In this document: positions 1-7,039 of the stretch, one piece after another
Numbering within the stretch: position 1 is the stretch's first letter
Layout of the letters: each line of letters opens with the position of its first letter
Source of the DNA: Pseudomonadota bacterium
GTDB lineage: Bacteria; Pseudomonadota; Gammaproteobacteria; Xanthomonadales; Xanthomonadaceae
NCBI GenBank assembly: GCA_023388715.1
Contig: JAEWFT010000032.1
Location: 1-34,840, forward strand
Direction: 5' to 3'
Length of the DNA: 34,840 nucleotides
Program-made: the position numbers and the translations under genes
Notes under the pieces: generated by a model
Databases searched by the model: none
What the model was told of the DNA's origin: nothing
The model's input: the letters and a program-made list of their open reading frames with translations, nothing else

Positions 1-446
1 GCTACCCCGGCATTCGCTACGCCATGCTCCACACGCTCTCGCACCTGCTGATTCGTGAGCTGGCGTTGGAGTGCGGCTACAACGCAGCGAGTATCCGCGA
101 GCGAATCTATGCCGACACCTCGGGCGAAAGTCCGCAAGCCGGTATCCTCATCTACACGGCAGCGGCGGACTCCGATGGAACGCTGGGCGGTCTCGTCGAT
201 CTCGGCAAGCCGGAGAATCTGGGTCGCCTATTGGAACAAGCCTTGAATCGCTCGAGGATCTGCTCCTCTGACCCGCTCTGCTCCGAGCACGATCCCGAGA
301 AAGATCGCTCACTTCATGCGGCGGCGTGTCACGCTTGTAGCCTGGTGGCTGAGACCTCCTGCGAGCGCGGCAATCGATACTTGGATCGATCATTGCTGGT
401 TCCGACCCTGGAACGCATCGACGCGGCCTTATTCAAGGGCTTGTGA
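1..446 (+). CDS. drmB: DISARM protein DrmB, C-terminal end (DUF1998 domain), truncated by window edge
   Basis: The open frame enters from the left edge (first full codon at base 3) and stops with TGA at 444-446; about 147 residues are visible. The text YPGIRYAMLHTLSHLLIREL, then GILIYTAAADSDGTLGGL, then a cysteine-rich stretch (CSSDPLC, ACHAC, ETSCE) is the signature of DUF1998, the domain that ends DrmB of the DISARM anti-phage system. The clustered cysteines probably bind zinc. The following gene, one base downstream, encodes a phospholipase D-type protein, which matches the drmA-drmB-drmC order of DISARM. In that system DrmA and DrmB form a DNA-binding complex that blocks incoming phage DNA, and a methylase marks self; those parts would lie to the left, outside the window. 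GC content is visibly lower than in the genes from 3 kb onward, as expected for an acquired island. Identification as DUF1998 is firm; DrmB rather than another DUF1998 protein rests on the neighbour. Confidence 0.85.
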   Translation, partial: YPGIRYAMLHTLSHLLIRELALECGYNAASIRERIYADTSGESPQAGILIYTAAADSDGTLGGLVDLGKPENLGRLLEQALNRSRICSSDPLCSEHDPEKDRSLHAAACHACSLVAETSCERGNRYLDRSLLVPTLERIDAALFKGL

Positions 447-447
447 C

Positions 448-1209
448 ATGGAGAAGCTCTTGGATGCAGTTGCAGCCGTGGTCTGTCTGGTCTCTCCAGA
501 GAAGGTCCAGGCCTTAGCCAGCCGGATTCGTCGGACTGATGCCGTCAAAGCAGCCGGTGCACTGTCGGGCGCAGTCAGCACCCCCGTTGCTGCTGAGGTC
601 GTGGATCAGCTCATCGATGCTTGGCGAAGCACCTCTGTCAGCGCCGAGGAACTAGCATCGATGCTGCTCGCCGCCGGCCATGTCTTCACCAAGGCGACGA
701 ATCAACAATCCACCGAACTCGTGTGGACGGGGCCGACGACACCCTTCGTCTCCGCACGACGAACCGAGCAGGCGCTACTGCAGGTCATCAACGCCGCAGA
801 GCAGACCCTGTTTATCACCAGCTTCGTGGCCTATGACGTCTCGACCATCGTCAAGGCGCTGAATGCGGCAAATGATCGCGGAGTGGTCATCTCCATGCTG
901 CTTGAATTGTCTCAGGACCACGGCGGCAGCATCACCTTCGATGCTATCGGCAAGATGAGGACGCTGGTCCCCGCCGCCACACTCTATGCCTGGCGAGACA
1001 AGGCCGACCCTTTCTCCGACGGGCGCGTCCACGCCAAAGTCGCTGTAGCCGACGGCAGGATGTGTTTCATCACCAGCGCGAACCTGACGGGGCACGCCAT
1101 GGAGAAGAACATGGAGGCTGGCGTCCTAATAGCCGGGGGAGCGCTCCCGCACATCCTGGGAGAGCATCTCGCCTCGCTAGTGCGAATGGGCTACATCGGC
1201 TTAGCCTGA
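448..1209 (+). CDS. drmC: DISARM protein DrmC, phospholipase D-like
   Basis: A 253-residue protein with one HKD motif near the C-terminus: H195-x-K197-x4-D202, followed by SANLTG (210-215) and N221-x-E223, the usual PLD-family active-site order. The N-terminal 100 residues are helical and carry no motif I recognise. A single HKD motif means an active enzyme would have to dimerise, or that two molecules build one site. DrmC is the PLD component of DISARM; in the systems studied it is the least essential part. The ATG at 448 lies one base after the drmB stop, so translation is probably coupled; the frame stays open upstream to 316 but that part overlaps drmB and is not coding. No drmMII methylase follows, so the remaining DISARM genes must be upstream, or the locus ends here. 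Confidence 0.85.
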   Translation: MEKLLDAVAAVVCLVSPEKVQALASRIRRTDAVKAAGALSGAVSTPVAAEVVDQLIDAWRSTSVSAEELASMLLAAGHVFTKATNQQSTELVWTGPTTPFVSARRTEQALLQVINAAEQTLFITSFVAYDVSTIVKALNAANDRGVVISMLLELSQDHGGSITFDAIGKMRTLVPAATLYAWRDKADPFSDGRVHAKVAVADGRMCFITSANLTGHAMEKNMEAGVLIAGGALPHILGEHLASLVRMGYIGLA

Positions 1210-1302
1210 GAGGTGTCTGCAGGAAGGGTGGAAAGTTCTTAGACAGTGCTGTCACCACTCTCTGTTACCCCGCTGGTAGATCGGTTGCGGACGGTCTTTC
1301 GC

Positions 1303-1682
1303 TCAACGGGGTTGGTCAGGGGGGCACACCCCGATCAAACTCTCCGCCGGAATCCCCAGGTTCCGGTGCAGGTTGCGGATCATCTCCAACGTCAGCCCGC
1401 GTTTGCGGTTGAGTACTTCGTAGACGCGGTTGGGTTGGCCGATGGACGGCCCACGTCCTTCACGGTCAGGGCACCTTGTTCCATGCGGAGGCGGATTGCC
1501 TCGATCGGGTCGAGCGCTTCGATCGGGAAATGCTTCGTCTCGTAGGCTTCCACCAGCGTGGCCAGGATCTCGAAGCGGTCGCCGTCCTCGCTGCCAGGTT
1601 CGGGTTCGTCGTTGAAATAGGCGGAGACCTCGCGCAGCGCGCGCTTATAGTCGGCCTTTGTGCGGATGGGATGGATGTTCAT
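1303..1682 (-). pseudogene. HigA-like antitoxin (HTH, XRE type), single-base frameshift, no toxin partner
   Basis: Starting at the ATG whose complement ends at 1682, with a good GGAGG five to six bases upstream, the product begins MNIHPIRTKADYKRAL and runs through VEAYETKHFPI and DPIEAIRLRMEQ, typical of the HigA branch of antitoxins. Near position 1446 one C appears to be missing from a run: the reading frame then gives nonsense and stops near 1392, whereas the next frame continues with GPSIGQPNRVYEVLNRKRG and LTLEMIRNLHRNLGIP, the expected second half of the HTH domain, to a TGA at 1303-1305. The restored protein would be about 126 residues. No HigB toxin is found upstream: only 22 bases separate this gene from the serine hydrolase stop. 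It may be a decaying orphan antitoxin, or a sequencing error may have broken an intact orphan gene. Confidence 0.75.
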
Positions 1683-1704
1683 GCGTCCTCCACGGTGGAA
1701 AAAT

Positions 1705-2907
1705 CTACCACCCCAGCGCGCTTTGCTCCTCCACCCGACTAAACGCCGACCGCTCCCCCGCCTCCGGCTTGTCGTTCCCGGTACTGAAATGCACCACGCC
1801 GGTCCCCGCCTTGCGGTCCACCCATAGCCCGGCCAGCAGGCCATATGCATTGCCGCTATGGCCGACGCGTTGCACGCCGTCGCCGAAGGGATCGTCGCCG
1901 CAGCCGGGCAGGCCGCTGGCCAGGGTCTGCACGGCCAGGCCGTACTGGCAGGTGAAGCCGCCCTGGGTGCGGATCGGGTCGTCTTCCTCGAGAGTCAGGC
2001 CGTTGCCGCCATCGAAGCGCCACTCCGGGCCGATCATCGCGCGCACGGATCCGGGCTTGAGCAGGCGCACGCCGTCGACCTCGCCATCGCCGAGCAGCAG
2101 GCGGCCGATCTTCGCGAGATCGGCTGCGGACACCCGCAGGCCTCCCTGCGGCCCGAACACGTTGGCGGCGGCGCCGGCGCGCCAGATGGACAGGTCGCAG
2201 CTGCCGTCGCGCGCCTTGGTGATCCCGCAGTCGGGCTTCTTGCCGTGGTTGTCGTCCACCTGCGGTTTGCCGTCGCGGTAGAGCACGACCGCGCGCGCGG
2301 CGGTGGCCGCATCACACGCGGGCCAGCCGTAGCAGGCGCGCATGCCCAGCGGCTGCAACACCAGCCGCTGCATCAGCAGGTCGAAGCGCTCGCCGGTGGC
2401 GCGCTCCATCGCCGCGGCGACCAGCGGGAAGCCGACATTGGCGTAGCGCCAGTAGGTGCCGGGCGCGTGGCTTGCATCCCACGCCTTGGGATCGTCCAGC
2501 AGCACGCGGAACTCGCCATCCAGCGGCACCTGCCAGTAACCCGCGCCATCGGTCAGGCTGGCGGTGTGCGAGAGCAGCATGCGCAGGCTGATCGGGGTCT
2601 TCGGGAACGCGGGGTTGCGCAGCCGCCATCCCAGCGCCTTGGAGACGTCGGCATCGAGGTCGAGCTTGCCCTGCTCGACCAGCCGCATCACCCCGATCGC
2701 CAGCACCAGCTTGGAAATCGACGCGATCCGCACCGGGTCGTCGATGGTGATCGCGCGCTTGGTCGCCGGATCCGCATAGCCGGAGGTCTGGGTGGCGGTG
2801 ATGCCGTCGCGGTCGAACGCCACCCGCACGCGGGCCGTGGGCGTCGCGGCCTGGGCCAGTCCGGCGAGCAGGAGCGCGCAAAGGAAGAGGAGCGGGCGAA
2901 TGCGCAT
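1705..2907 (-). CDS. Exported serine hydrolase of the class C beta-lactamase / DD-peptidase fold
   Basis: A 400-residue protein when started at MRIRPLLFLC, where a hydrophobic signal peptide (about residues 1-20, ending AQA) begins; the open frame extends further upstream but without sense. The catalytic triad of the family is visible: S63-x-x-K66 (SISK), Y155-A-N157 (RYANVG) and H350-S-G352 (GHSGNAYG) in place of the KTG motif. Such proteins act in the periplasm as esterases, D-aminopeptidases or beta-lactamases; sequence alone does not tell which. Four cysteines in the middle (CYGWPAC, PDCG, GSCD) may form disulfides. It is transcribed toward the antitoxin remnant. An extended leader with a terminator hairpin lies upstream, but that seems to belong to a separate short transcript. 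Confidence 0.8.
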   Translation of the reverse strand: MRIRPLLFLCALLLAGLAQAATPTARVRVAFDRDGITATQTSGYADPATKRAITIDDPVRIASISKLVLAIGVMRLVEQGKLDLDADVSKALGWRLRNPAFPKTPISLRMLLSHTASLTDGAGYWQVPLDGEFRVLLDDPKAWDASHAPGTYWRYANVGFPLVAAAMERATGERFDLLMQRLVLQPLGMRACYGWPACDAATAARAVVLYRDGKPQVDDNHGKKPDCGITKARDGSCDLSIWRAGAAANVFGPQGGLRVSAADLAKIGRLLLGDGEVDGVRLLKPGSVRAMIGPEWRFDGGNGLTLEEDDPIRTQGGFTCQYGLAVQTLASGLPGCGDDPFGDGVQRVGHSGNAYGLLAGLWVDRKAGTGVVHFSTGNDKPEAGERSAFSRVEEQSALGW

Positions 2908-2967
2908 GCATGGGACTCCGGAGGGTGCGGGAGTCTTATAGCAGGCGGGCGCCGCCGGGCGGGGGCA

Positions 2968-3060
2968 AGAAAAAAGCCGATGCCGCCCGAGAGAGGAGGC
3001 GGCACCGGCTGGGGAGAGTGGGGCGTCCTGCCCGTCCGTCGTCCATGCGATGGACTTTGA
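2968..3060 (-). ncRNA. Candidate small RNA with three stem-loops
   Basis: On the minus strand, in the gap between the serine hydrolase and the lipid kinase, three hairpins follow one another: GTCCAT-loop-ATGGAC (3041-3055), GGGC-loop-GCCC (3021-3033), and a strong terminator (2975-3010) with a run of six T. A C-rich single-stranded stretch (CACTCTCCCCA) lies between the second and third. No minus-strand gene lies upstream that this terminator could serve, because the neighbour at 3134 is on the plus strand. The arrangement fits a short free-standing sRNA of about 90-100 bases; Xanthomonadaceae are known to have sRNAs with C-rich loops of this style. The promoter is not obvious. This is inference from structure only. 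Confidence 0.45.
2970..3010 (-). terminator. Rho-independent terminator, minus strand
   Basis: A 13-bp stem with one G-T pair (2975-2987 with 2998-3010) and a 10-base loop is followed, in the minus direction, by six T residues (complement of 2970-2975). It is the best-formed terminator in this part of the window and has no protein gene upstream on its strand. Confidence 0.8.
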
Positions 3061-3121
3061 TTCTCCGGGTGGCGGATGACGCAGGCGTGACACCGATGCA
3101 CCCGATTTCACGCGCCCGCGC

Positions 3122-3127
3122 TAGGCT
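3122..3127 (+). promoter_or_regulatory. -10 box of yegS-like gene, start likely leaderless
   Basis: TAGGCT ends six bases before the ATG at 3134, so transcription would begin at or next to the start codon. No convincing -35 is seen. There is no Shine-Dalgarno sequence before the ATG, which agrees with a leaderless mRNA. Confidence 0.4.
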
Positions 3128-3133
3128 TTTGCG

Positions 3134-4096
3134 ATGCAGGCGATACCCGGCGACCCGATGCACTGGCGGCTCATCCTCAACGGCAAGGCGGCCGGTGAGC
3201 CGGTGGTGCGCGAGGCCGTGGAAGCGATGCGCGCCGACGGGCTGCGGCTGGACGTGCGGGTGACGTGGGAGCAGGGCGACGTCGCCCGCTTCGTGGCCGA
3301 GGCGATCGAGGATGGGGTGGACACCCTCGTGGGCGGCGGCGGCGACGGCACCCTCGGCGCGATGGTCAACGCGCTGGCCGGCAGCGGCCGCGAAGCCAGC
3401 GACCTCCCCGCGCTTGCGATCCTGCCGCTGGGAACGGCGAATGATTTCGCCACGGCCGCCGGGATCCCGGTGGAACCGCTGGAGGCGCTGCGGCTGTTGC
3501 GCGAGGTCGCGCCGGTGCCGGTCGACCTGCTGCGGCTGGACGCCGACGGCGAATGCCGCTGGGTCGCCAACATCGCCAGCGGCGGGTTCGGCACCGAGGT
3601 CACCACCGAGACCAGCGAGGGCCTCAAGAAACTGCTCGGTGGGCTGGCCTACGTGCTCACCGGATTGTCGCGGCTGGGGCGGATCGAGCCGCTGCAGGCG
3701 TCCCTGCGCGGGCCGGATTTCGCCTGGCAGGGCGACTTCATCGCGCTGGGCGTCGGCAATGGCCGCCAGGCCGGCGGCGGGCAGGCGCTGTGCCCGGATG
3801 CGCTGATCGACGACGGCATGCTCGACGTCACCGTGGTGCCGCCGCTGCAGGGCGAACTGCTGGCGACGTTCGGCACCGCGATGACCGACGGCAAGGTGGC
3901 CGCGCTGGACGAGGTGGCGGTGCGCCGCGCGCTGGCGTGGGTGCAGATCGAAGCCGGGCAGCCGCTGTGCCTGAACCTGGATGGCGAGCCGGTGCAGGCG
4001 CGTCGCTTCCATATCGAGTGCGTACCGGGACGCCTGCGGATGCGGCTTCCGGCGGATTGCCCGCTGCTGGGACTTCCCGCTACAGTGCGGGCATGA
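3134..4096 (+). CDS. yegS: YegS-like lipid kinase (diacylglycerol kinase catalytic domain)
   Basis: A 320-residue protein with the nucleotide-binding motif GGGDGT (68-73) and the PLGTANDF motif (98-105) of the diacylglycerol/sphingosine kinase fold, followed by the beta-sandwich half with ASGGFGTEV and GVGNGRQAGGG. YegS phosphorylates phosphatidylglycerol or related lipids at the inner membrane in E. coli; the true substrate here is unknown. The length is close to that of YegS (about 300 residues) with a short N-terminal extension; Met9 is an alternative start. The start at 3134 is favoured by a -10 box immediately upstream. Its stop codon overlaps the ATG of the small Trp-codon ORF by ATGA (4093-4096), and the last 40 bases contain a promoter-like sequence for the trp genes. 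Confidence 0.88.
   Translation: MQAIPGDPMHWRLILNGKAAGEPVVREAVEAMRADGLRLDVRVTWEQGDVARFVAEAIEDGVDTLVGGGGDGTLGAMVNALAGSGREASDLPALAILPLGTANDFATAAGIPVEPLEALRLLREVAPVPVDLLRLDADGECRWVANIASGGFGTEVTTETSEGLKKLLGGLAYVLTGLSRLGRIEPLQASLRGPDFAWQGDFIALGVGNGRQAGGGQALCPDALIDDGMLDVTVVPPLQGELLATFGTAMTDGKVAALDEVAVRRALAWVQIEAGQPLCLNLDGEPVQARRFHIECVPGRLRMRLPADCPLLGLPATVRA
4057..4086 (+). promoter_or_regulatory. Candidate promoter for the trp leader and trpE
   Basis: TTGCCC (4057-4062), an 18-base spacer, then TACAGT (4081-4086), inside the last codons of the lipid kinase gene. The predicted start point (4092-4093) coincides with the ATG of the small ORF at 4093, which would then be read from a leaderless mRNA. 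Confidence 0.45.
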
Positions 4097-4236
4097 ACCG
4101 GGACGTGTCCTTCAACCGAGGGTCTTTCGAGCATGGCTGGCGATGGTGGCGCGACCCCGCCGCCCCGAACGCCCGCTTGCCCTTGAAGGACGCCCCGCTT
4201 GACCACGCCCGCGCAATTCCAGCAGCACGCCGCTGA
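4093..4236 (+). CDS. Putative trp leader peptide with clustered Trp codons
   Basis: A 47-codon frame starts at the ATG overlapping the lipid kinase stop and reads MNRDVSFNRGSFEHGWRWWR near its start: codons 16, 18 and 19 are TGG (4138-4140, 4144-4149). Three Trp codons among four in a stretch this short, directly before trpE, is the hallmark of a leader peptide that senses tryptophanyl-tRNA. Unlike classical trpL it does not stop soon after the Trp codons; it reads through the trpE Shine-Dalgarno and ends inside trpE at 4234-4236. The Trp codons lie just after the 5' arm of a stem that can mask that Shine-Dalgarno (see next entry). Coding of this ORF is inferred; no homologue search was possible. 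Confidence 0.5.
   Translation: MNRDVSFNRGSFEHGWRWWRDPAAPNARLPLKDAPLDHARAIPAARR
4122..4191 (+). promoter_or_regulatory. Putative translation-attenuation stem masking the trpE Shine-Dalgarno
   Basis: GTCTTTCGAG (4122-4131) can pair with CTTGAAGGAC (4182-4191) over ten base pairs, three of them G-U, burying the AAGGA that lies eight bases before the trpE TTG. Inside the loop a second hairpin forms between GGTGGCG (4145-4151) and CGCCGCC (4158-4164), whose 5' arm holds the tandem Trp codons. A ribosome stalled at the Trp codons would cover roughly 4123-4155, melt both stems and free the trpE start. No U-run follows either hairpin, so control would be of translation rather than of transcription termination. 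Confidence 0.4.
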
Positions 4237-5689
4237 CGGCTTCACCCTGGTACCGGTGGTGCGCGAGATCCTCTCGGACCTCGACACCCCGCTGTCTGTC
4301 TACCTGAAGCTCGCCGACGGGCCGCACACCTACCTGTTCGAATCGGTCGAGGGCGGCGAGCGTTTCGGCCGTTATTCGATCATCGGCCTGCCCGCCCGCC
4401 GCGTGTACGAGGTGCGCGGGCACACGCTGCAGGTGCGCGAGCACGGCGAGGTGATCGAGACCCGCGAGCTGGCCGATCCGCTGGCGGAAGTCGAGCGCCT
4501 GCGCGCCGAGCACCGGGTGCCGAAGCTGGACGGCCTGCCCGGGTTCACCGGCGGCCTGGTCGGCTGGTTCGGCTTCGAGTGCATCGAGTACATCGAGCCG
4601 CGCCTGCGCGCGAACGCGAAGCCGGATGAACTCGGCACGCCGGACATCCTGCTGATGCTCAGCGAAGAGCTGGCGGTGTTCGACAGCCTGAAGGGCCGGC
4701 TGTACCTGATCGTCCACGCCGACCCGCGCGAGCCGCAGGCGCTCGCGCGCGCCAACCGGCGGCTGGACGCGCTGGTGCATCGCCTGCGCCATGGCGGCGC
4801 GCCGTATCCGGAAACGCTGGTGCCGGCGGCGATCGACGAATCCGACTTCCGCTCTAGCTTCAGCCGCGAGCAGTACCACGAGGTGGTGCGCAAGGCGCAG
4901 GACTACATCCGCGCCGGCGACATCTTCCAGGTGGTGCCCAGCCAGCGCCTGAGCGTGGCCTTCCACGCGCGGCCGGTGGACGTCTACCGCGCGCTGCGGG
5001 CGCTGAACCCGTCGCCCTACATGTATTTCCTCGACACAGGCGCGACCCAGGTGGTCGGCTCCTCGCCGGAGATCCTGGCCCGCCTGCAACATAACGATAA
5101 AGGCGAGAACATCGTCACCGTGCGCCCGATCGCGGGCACCCGCCCGCGTGGCGCAACGGCCGAGGAAGACGCCGCGCTGGAAACCGAACTGCTGGCCGAT
5201 CCCAAGGAGCGCGCCGAGCACCTGATGCTGATCGACCTTGGCCGCAACGACGTCGGCCGCATCAGCGAGCCGGGTAGCGTGCAGGTGGGCGAGCAGTTCG
5301 TGATCGAACGTTACAGCCACGTCATGCACATCGTCAGCGAGGTCACCGGCACGCTGCAGCCCGGGCTGTCCTACGCCGACGTGCTGCGCGCGACCTTCCC
5401 GGCCGGCACCGTCAGCGGCGCGCCGAAGATCCGCGCGCTGGAGATCATCCGCGAGCTGGAACCGGTCAAGCGCAACGTCTACTCCGGCGCGGTCGGCTAT
5501 ATCGGCTGGCATGGCGATGCCGACACCGCCATCGCCATCCGCACCGCGGTGATCCAGGACGGCCGCCTGCACGTGCAGGCCGGCGGGGGCGTGGTCCACG
5601 ACTCCGATCCGGACGCCGAGTGGCAGGAAACCATGAACAAGGGTCGCGCGCTGTTCCGCGCGGTGGCAGAGGCGGCGAGGGGATTGTGA
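4199..5689 (+). CDS. trpE: Anthranilate synthase component I
   Basis: A 496-residue chorismate-using enzyme that, with TrpG, makes anthranilate, the first step of tryptophan synthesis. Family motifs run in order: LFES (46-49, the N-terminal element that binds inhibitory tryptophan), QVVPSQRL, PYMYFLD, VGSSPEIL, TVRPIAGTRPRG, LIDLGRNDVGRI, GTVSGAPKIRALE, and AGGGVVHDSDP near the C-terminus. The retained LFES serine suggests normal feedback inhibition. The start is a TTG at 4199, eight bases after AAGGA; no ATG is available nearby, and a weak start fits a gene controlled at translation. The stop overlaps the ATG of the next gene by one base (TGATG). Confidence 0.96.
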   Translation: MTTPAQFQQHAADGFTLVPVVREILSDLDTPLSVYLKLADGPHTYLFESVEGGERFGRYSIIGLPARRVYEVRGHTLQVREHGEVIETRELADPLAEVERLRAEHRVPKLDGLPGFTGGLVGWFGFECIEYIEPRLRANAKPDELGTPDILLMLSEELAVFDSLKGRLYLIVHADPREPQALARANRRLDALVHRLRHGGAPYPETLVPAAIDESDFRSSFSREQYHEVVRKAQDYIRAGDIFQVVPSQRLSVAFHARPVDVYRALRALNPSPYMYFLDTGATQVVGSSPEILARLQHNDKGENIVTVRPIAGTRPRGATAEEDAALETELLADPKERAEHLMLIDLGRNDVGRISEPGSVQVGEQFVIERYSHVMHIVSEVTGTLQPGLSYADVLRATFPAGTVSGAPKIRALEIIRELEPVKRNVYSGAVGYIGWHGDADTAIAIRTAVIQDGRLHVQAGGGVVHDSDPDAEWQETMNKGRALFRAVAEAARGL

Positions 5690-6447
5690 TGCGGACGCAA
5701 GGACGGATGGCGATGAAGCGGATGTTGCTGGCAGCGGCGCTGCTGGTGGGCGCGTTCAACGTGCAGGCGCAGGCGATTGGCGGGCCGCCGTTCATCGCCG
5801 TGCATGGCAGGGCCAAGGCGGAGGTGGTGCCGGATGTCTTCCCGCTGCAAATCACGCTCAAGGACACCAGCCTGGATGCGGCTTCCACGCAGCGGCAGAT
5901 CGAAGCGCACGCGCAGGCCGTCATCGCCTTGGCCAGGCAGATGAAGCTGCCCGATCGCGACGTGGAAGTCGCGAACCTCAACGTGTCCCCGCAGTACCGC
6001 TGGGACGACAACGAGAAACGGCAGGTGTTCCTCGGCAATACCTACACGCGCATGATCAAGCTGCGCTTCCGTGCGCTGCCGGACCTGCAGGAGGCGATCG
6101 CGGCCTTGCCCAAATCCAGTCAGGTGCAGCTGGATACCGGCAGCTTCGAGTCATCACGGCAGGCGCAGCTGCGTCGCGAGCTGCTGACGGAGGCGGTCGC
6201 CGATGCGCGCAAGACCGCGGAGGTGATGGCCGCGGCGGTGGGCCGCTCGCTGGGCAGCGTTCACAACATCTCCAACCAGGGATTCAACGTGCGCTACGTG
6301 ACCGGGGGCGACACCGCGCTGGACCGCGTGACGGTCACCGGCAGCCGCATGGCCCCGCCGGCACCGCCCGCGCCCCCCGCGGCGCTGCGGGAAGGCGTGA
6401 TCCAGCTCGCCCAGGACGTCTACATCATCTACACCCTGGTGGACTGA
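5689..6447 (+). CDS. Periplasmic SIMPL-domain (DUF541) protein
   Basis: A 252-residue protein with a signal peptide (MKRMLLAAALLVGAF, cleavage after VQA) and the SIMPL/DUF541 fold, as in E. coli YggE: repeated HGRAKAEVVPD, VANLNVSPQY and AVADARKTAEVMA-type elements. Function in this family is poorly known; YggE is linked to oxidative stress tolerance. A short proline/alanine stretch (APPAPPAPPA) precedes the last strand. The ATG at 5689 is coupled to the trpE stop and has GAGGGG seven bases upstream; ATGs at 5707 and 5713 are alternatives and the last gives the tidiest signal peptide. It sits between trpE and trpG with a five-base gap to trpG, so it must be co-transcribed with them although it has no known part in the pathway. 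Confidence 0.85.
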   Translation: MRTQGRMAMKRMLLAAALLVGAFNVQAQAIGGPPFIAVHGRAKAEVVPDVFPLQITLKDTSLDAASTQRQIEAHAQAVIALARQMKLPDRDVEVANLNVSPQYRWDDNEKRQVFLGNTYTRMIKLRFRALPDLQEAIAALPKSSQVQLDTGSFESSRQAQLRRELLTEAVADARKTAEVMAAAVGRSLGSVHNISNQGFNVRYVTGGDTALDRVTVTGSRMAPPAPPAPPAALREGVIQLAQDVYIIYTLVD

Positions 6448-6452
6448 GTCCC

Positions 6453-7031
6453 ATGCTGCTGATGATCGACAACTACGACAGCTTCACCTTCAACCTCGTG
6501 CAGTACCTGCAGGAGCTTGGCGCCGAGGTGCGGGTGGAGCGCAATGATGCGCTGACCGTGGAGCAGATCGCACGGCTCGCGCCGCAGCGCATCGTCATCT
6601 CCCCGGGGCCGTGCACGCCCAACGAGGCGGGGGTGTCGCTGGCGGTGGTCGAGCGGCTCGGCGCGACCACGCCGATCCTCGGCGTCTGCCTGGGCCACCA
6701 GGCGCTGGGCCAGGTGTATGGCGGCGACGTGGTGCGCGCAGGCCGGATCATGCACGGCAAGACCTCGCCGATCCGGCACGAGGGCAGGGGCGTGTTCGCC
6801 GGCCTGCCGGATCGCTTCGAGGCCACCCGCTACCACTCGCTGGTGGTCGACAAGGCGACGCTTCCCGATTGCCTGGAAGTGACCGCCTGGACCGAGAACG
6901 AGGACGGCAGCGTCGAGGAAATCATGGGCCTGCGCCATCGCGCGCATCCGGTCGAGGGCGTGCAGTTCCATCCCGAGTCGATCCTCACCCAGCACGGCCA
7001 CGCGCTGCTGAAGAATTTCCTGGAACGCTGA
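6453..7031 (+). CDS. trpG: Anthranilate synthase component II (glutamine amidotransferase)
   Basis: A 192-residue class I glutamine amidotransferase. The catalytic triad is visible: C79 in GVCLGHQ, H173 and E175 in QFHPESIL. The N-terminus MLLMIDNYDSFTFNLVQYL and the oxyanion region SPGPCTPNEAG are typical of TrpG/PabA. It supplies ammonia to TrpE; as no separate pabA is seen it could also serve aminodeoxychorismate synthase. It is a stand-alone subunit, not fused to trpD as in enteric bacteria. It lies five bases after the SIMPL gene and eight before trpD. Confidence 0.95.
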   Translation: MLLMIDNYDSFTFNLVQYLQELGAEVRVERNDALTVEQIARLAPQRIVISPGPCTPNEAGVSLAVVERLGATTPILGVCLGHQALGQVYGGDVVRAGRIMHGKTSPIRHEGRGVFAGLPDRFEATRYHSLVVDKATLPDCLEVTAWTENEDGSVEEIMGLRHRAHPVEGVQFHPESILTQHGHALLKNFLER

Positions 7032-7039
7032 GCCGCGAC

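Noticed and set aside
1683..1704. HigB toxin gene upstream of the antitoxin remnant
   Set aside because: Only 22 bases remain before the neighbouring gene's stop codon.
2936..4012. Minus-strand open frame of 358 codons opposite the lipid kinase
   Set aside because: Low-complexity His/Gln/Arg-rich translation and no start context; shadow of the plus-strand gene.
4093..4199. Classical transcription attenuator with intrinsic terminator before trpE
   Set aside because: The hairpin at 4145-4164 is not followed by a T-run, so only a translational mechanism is proposed.
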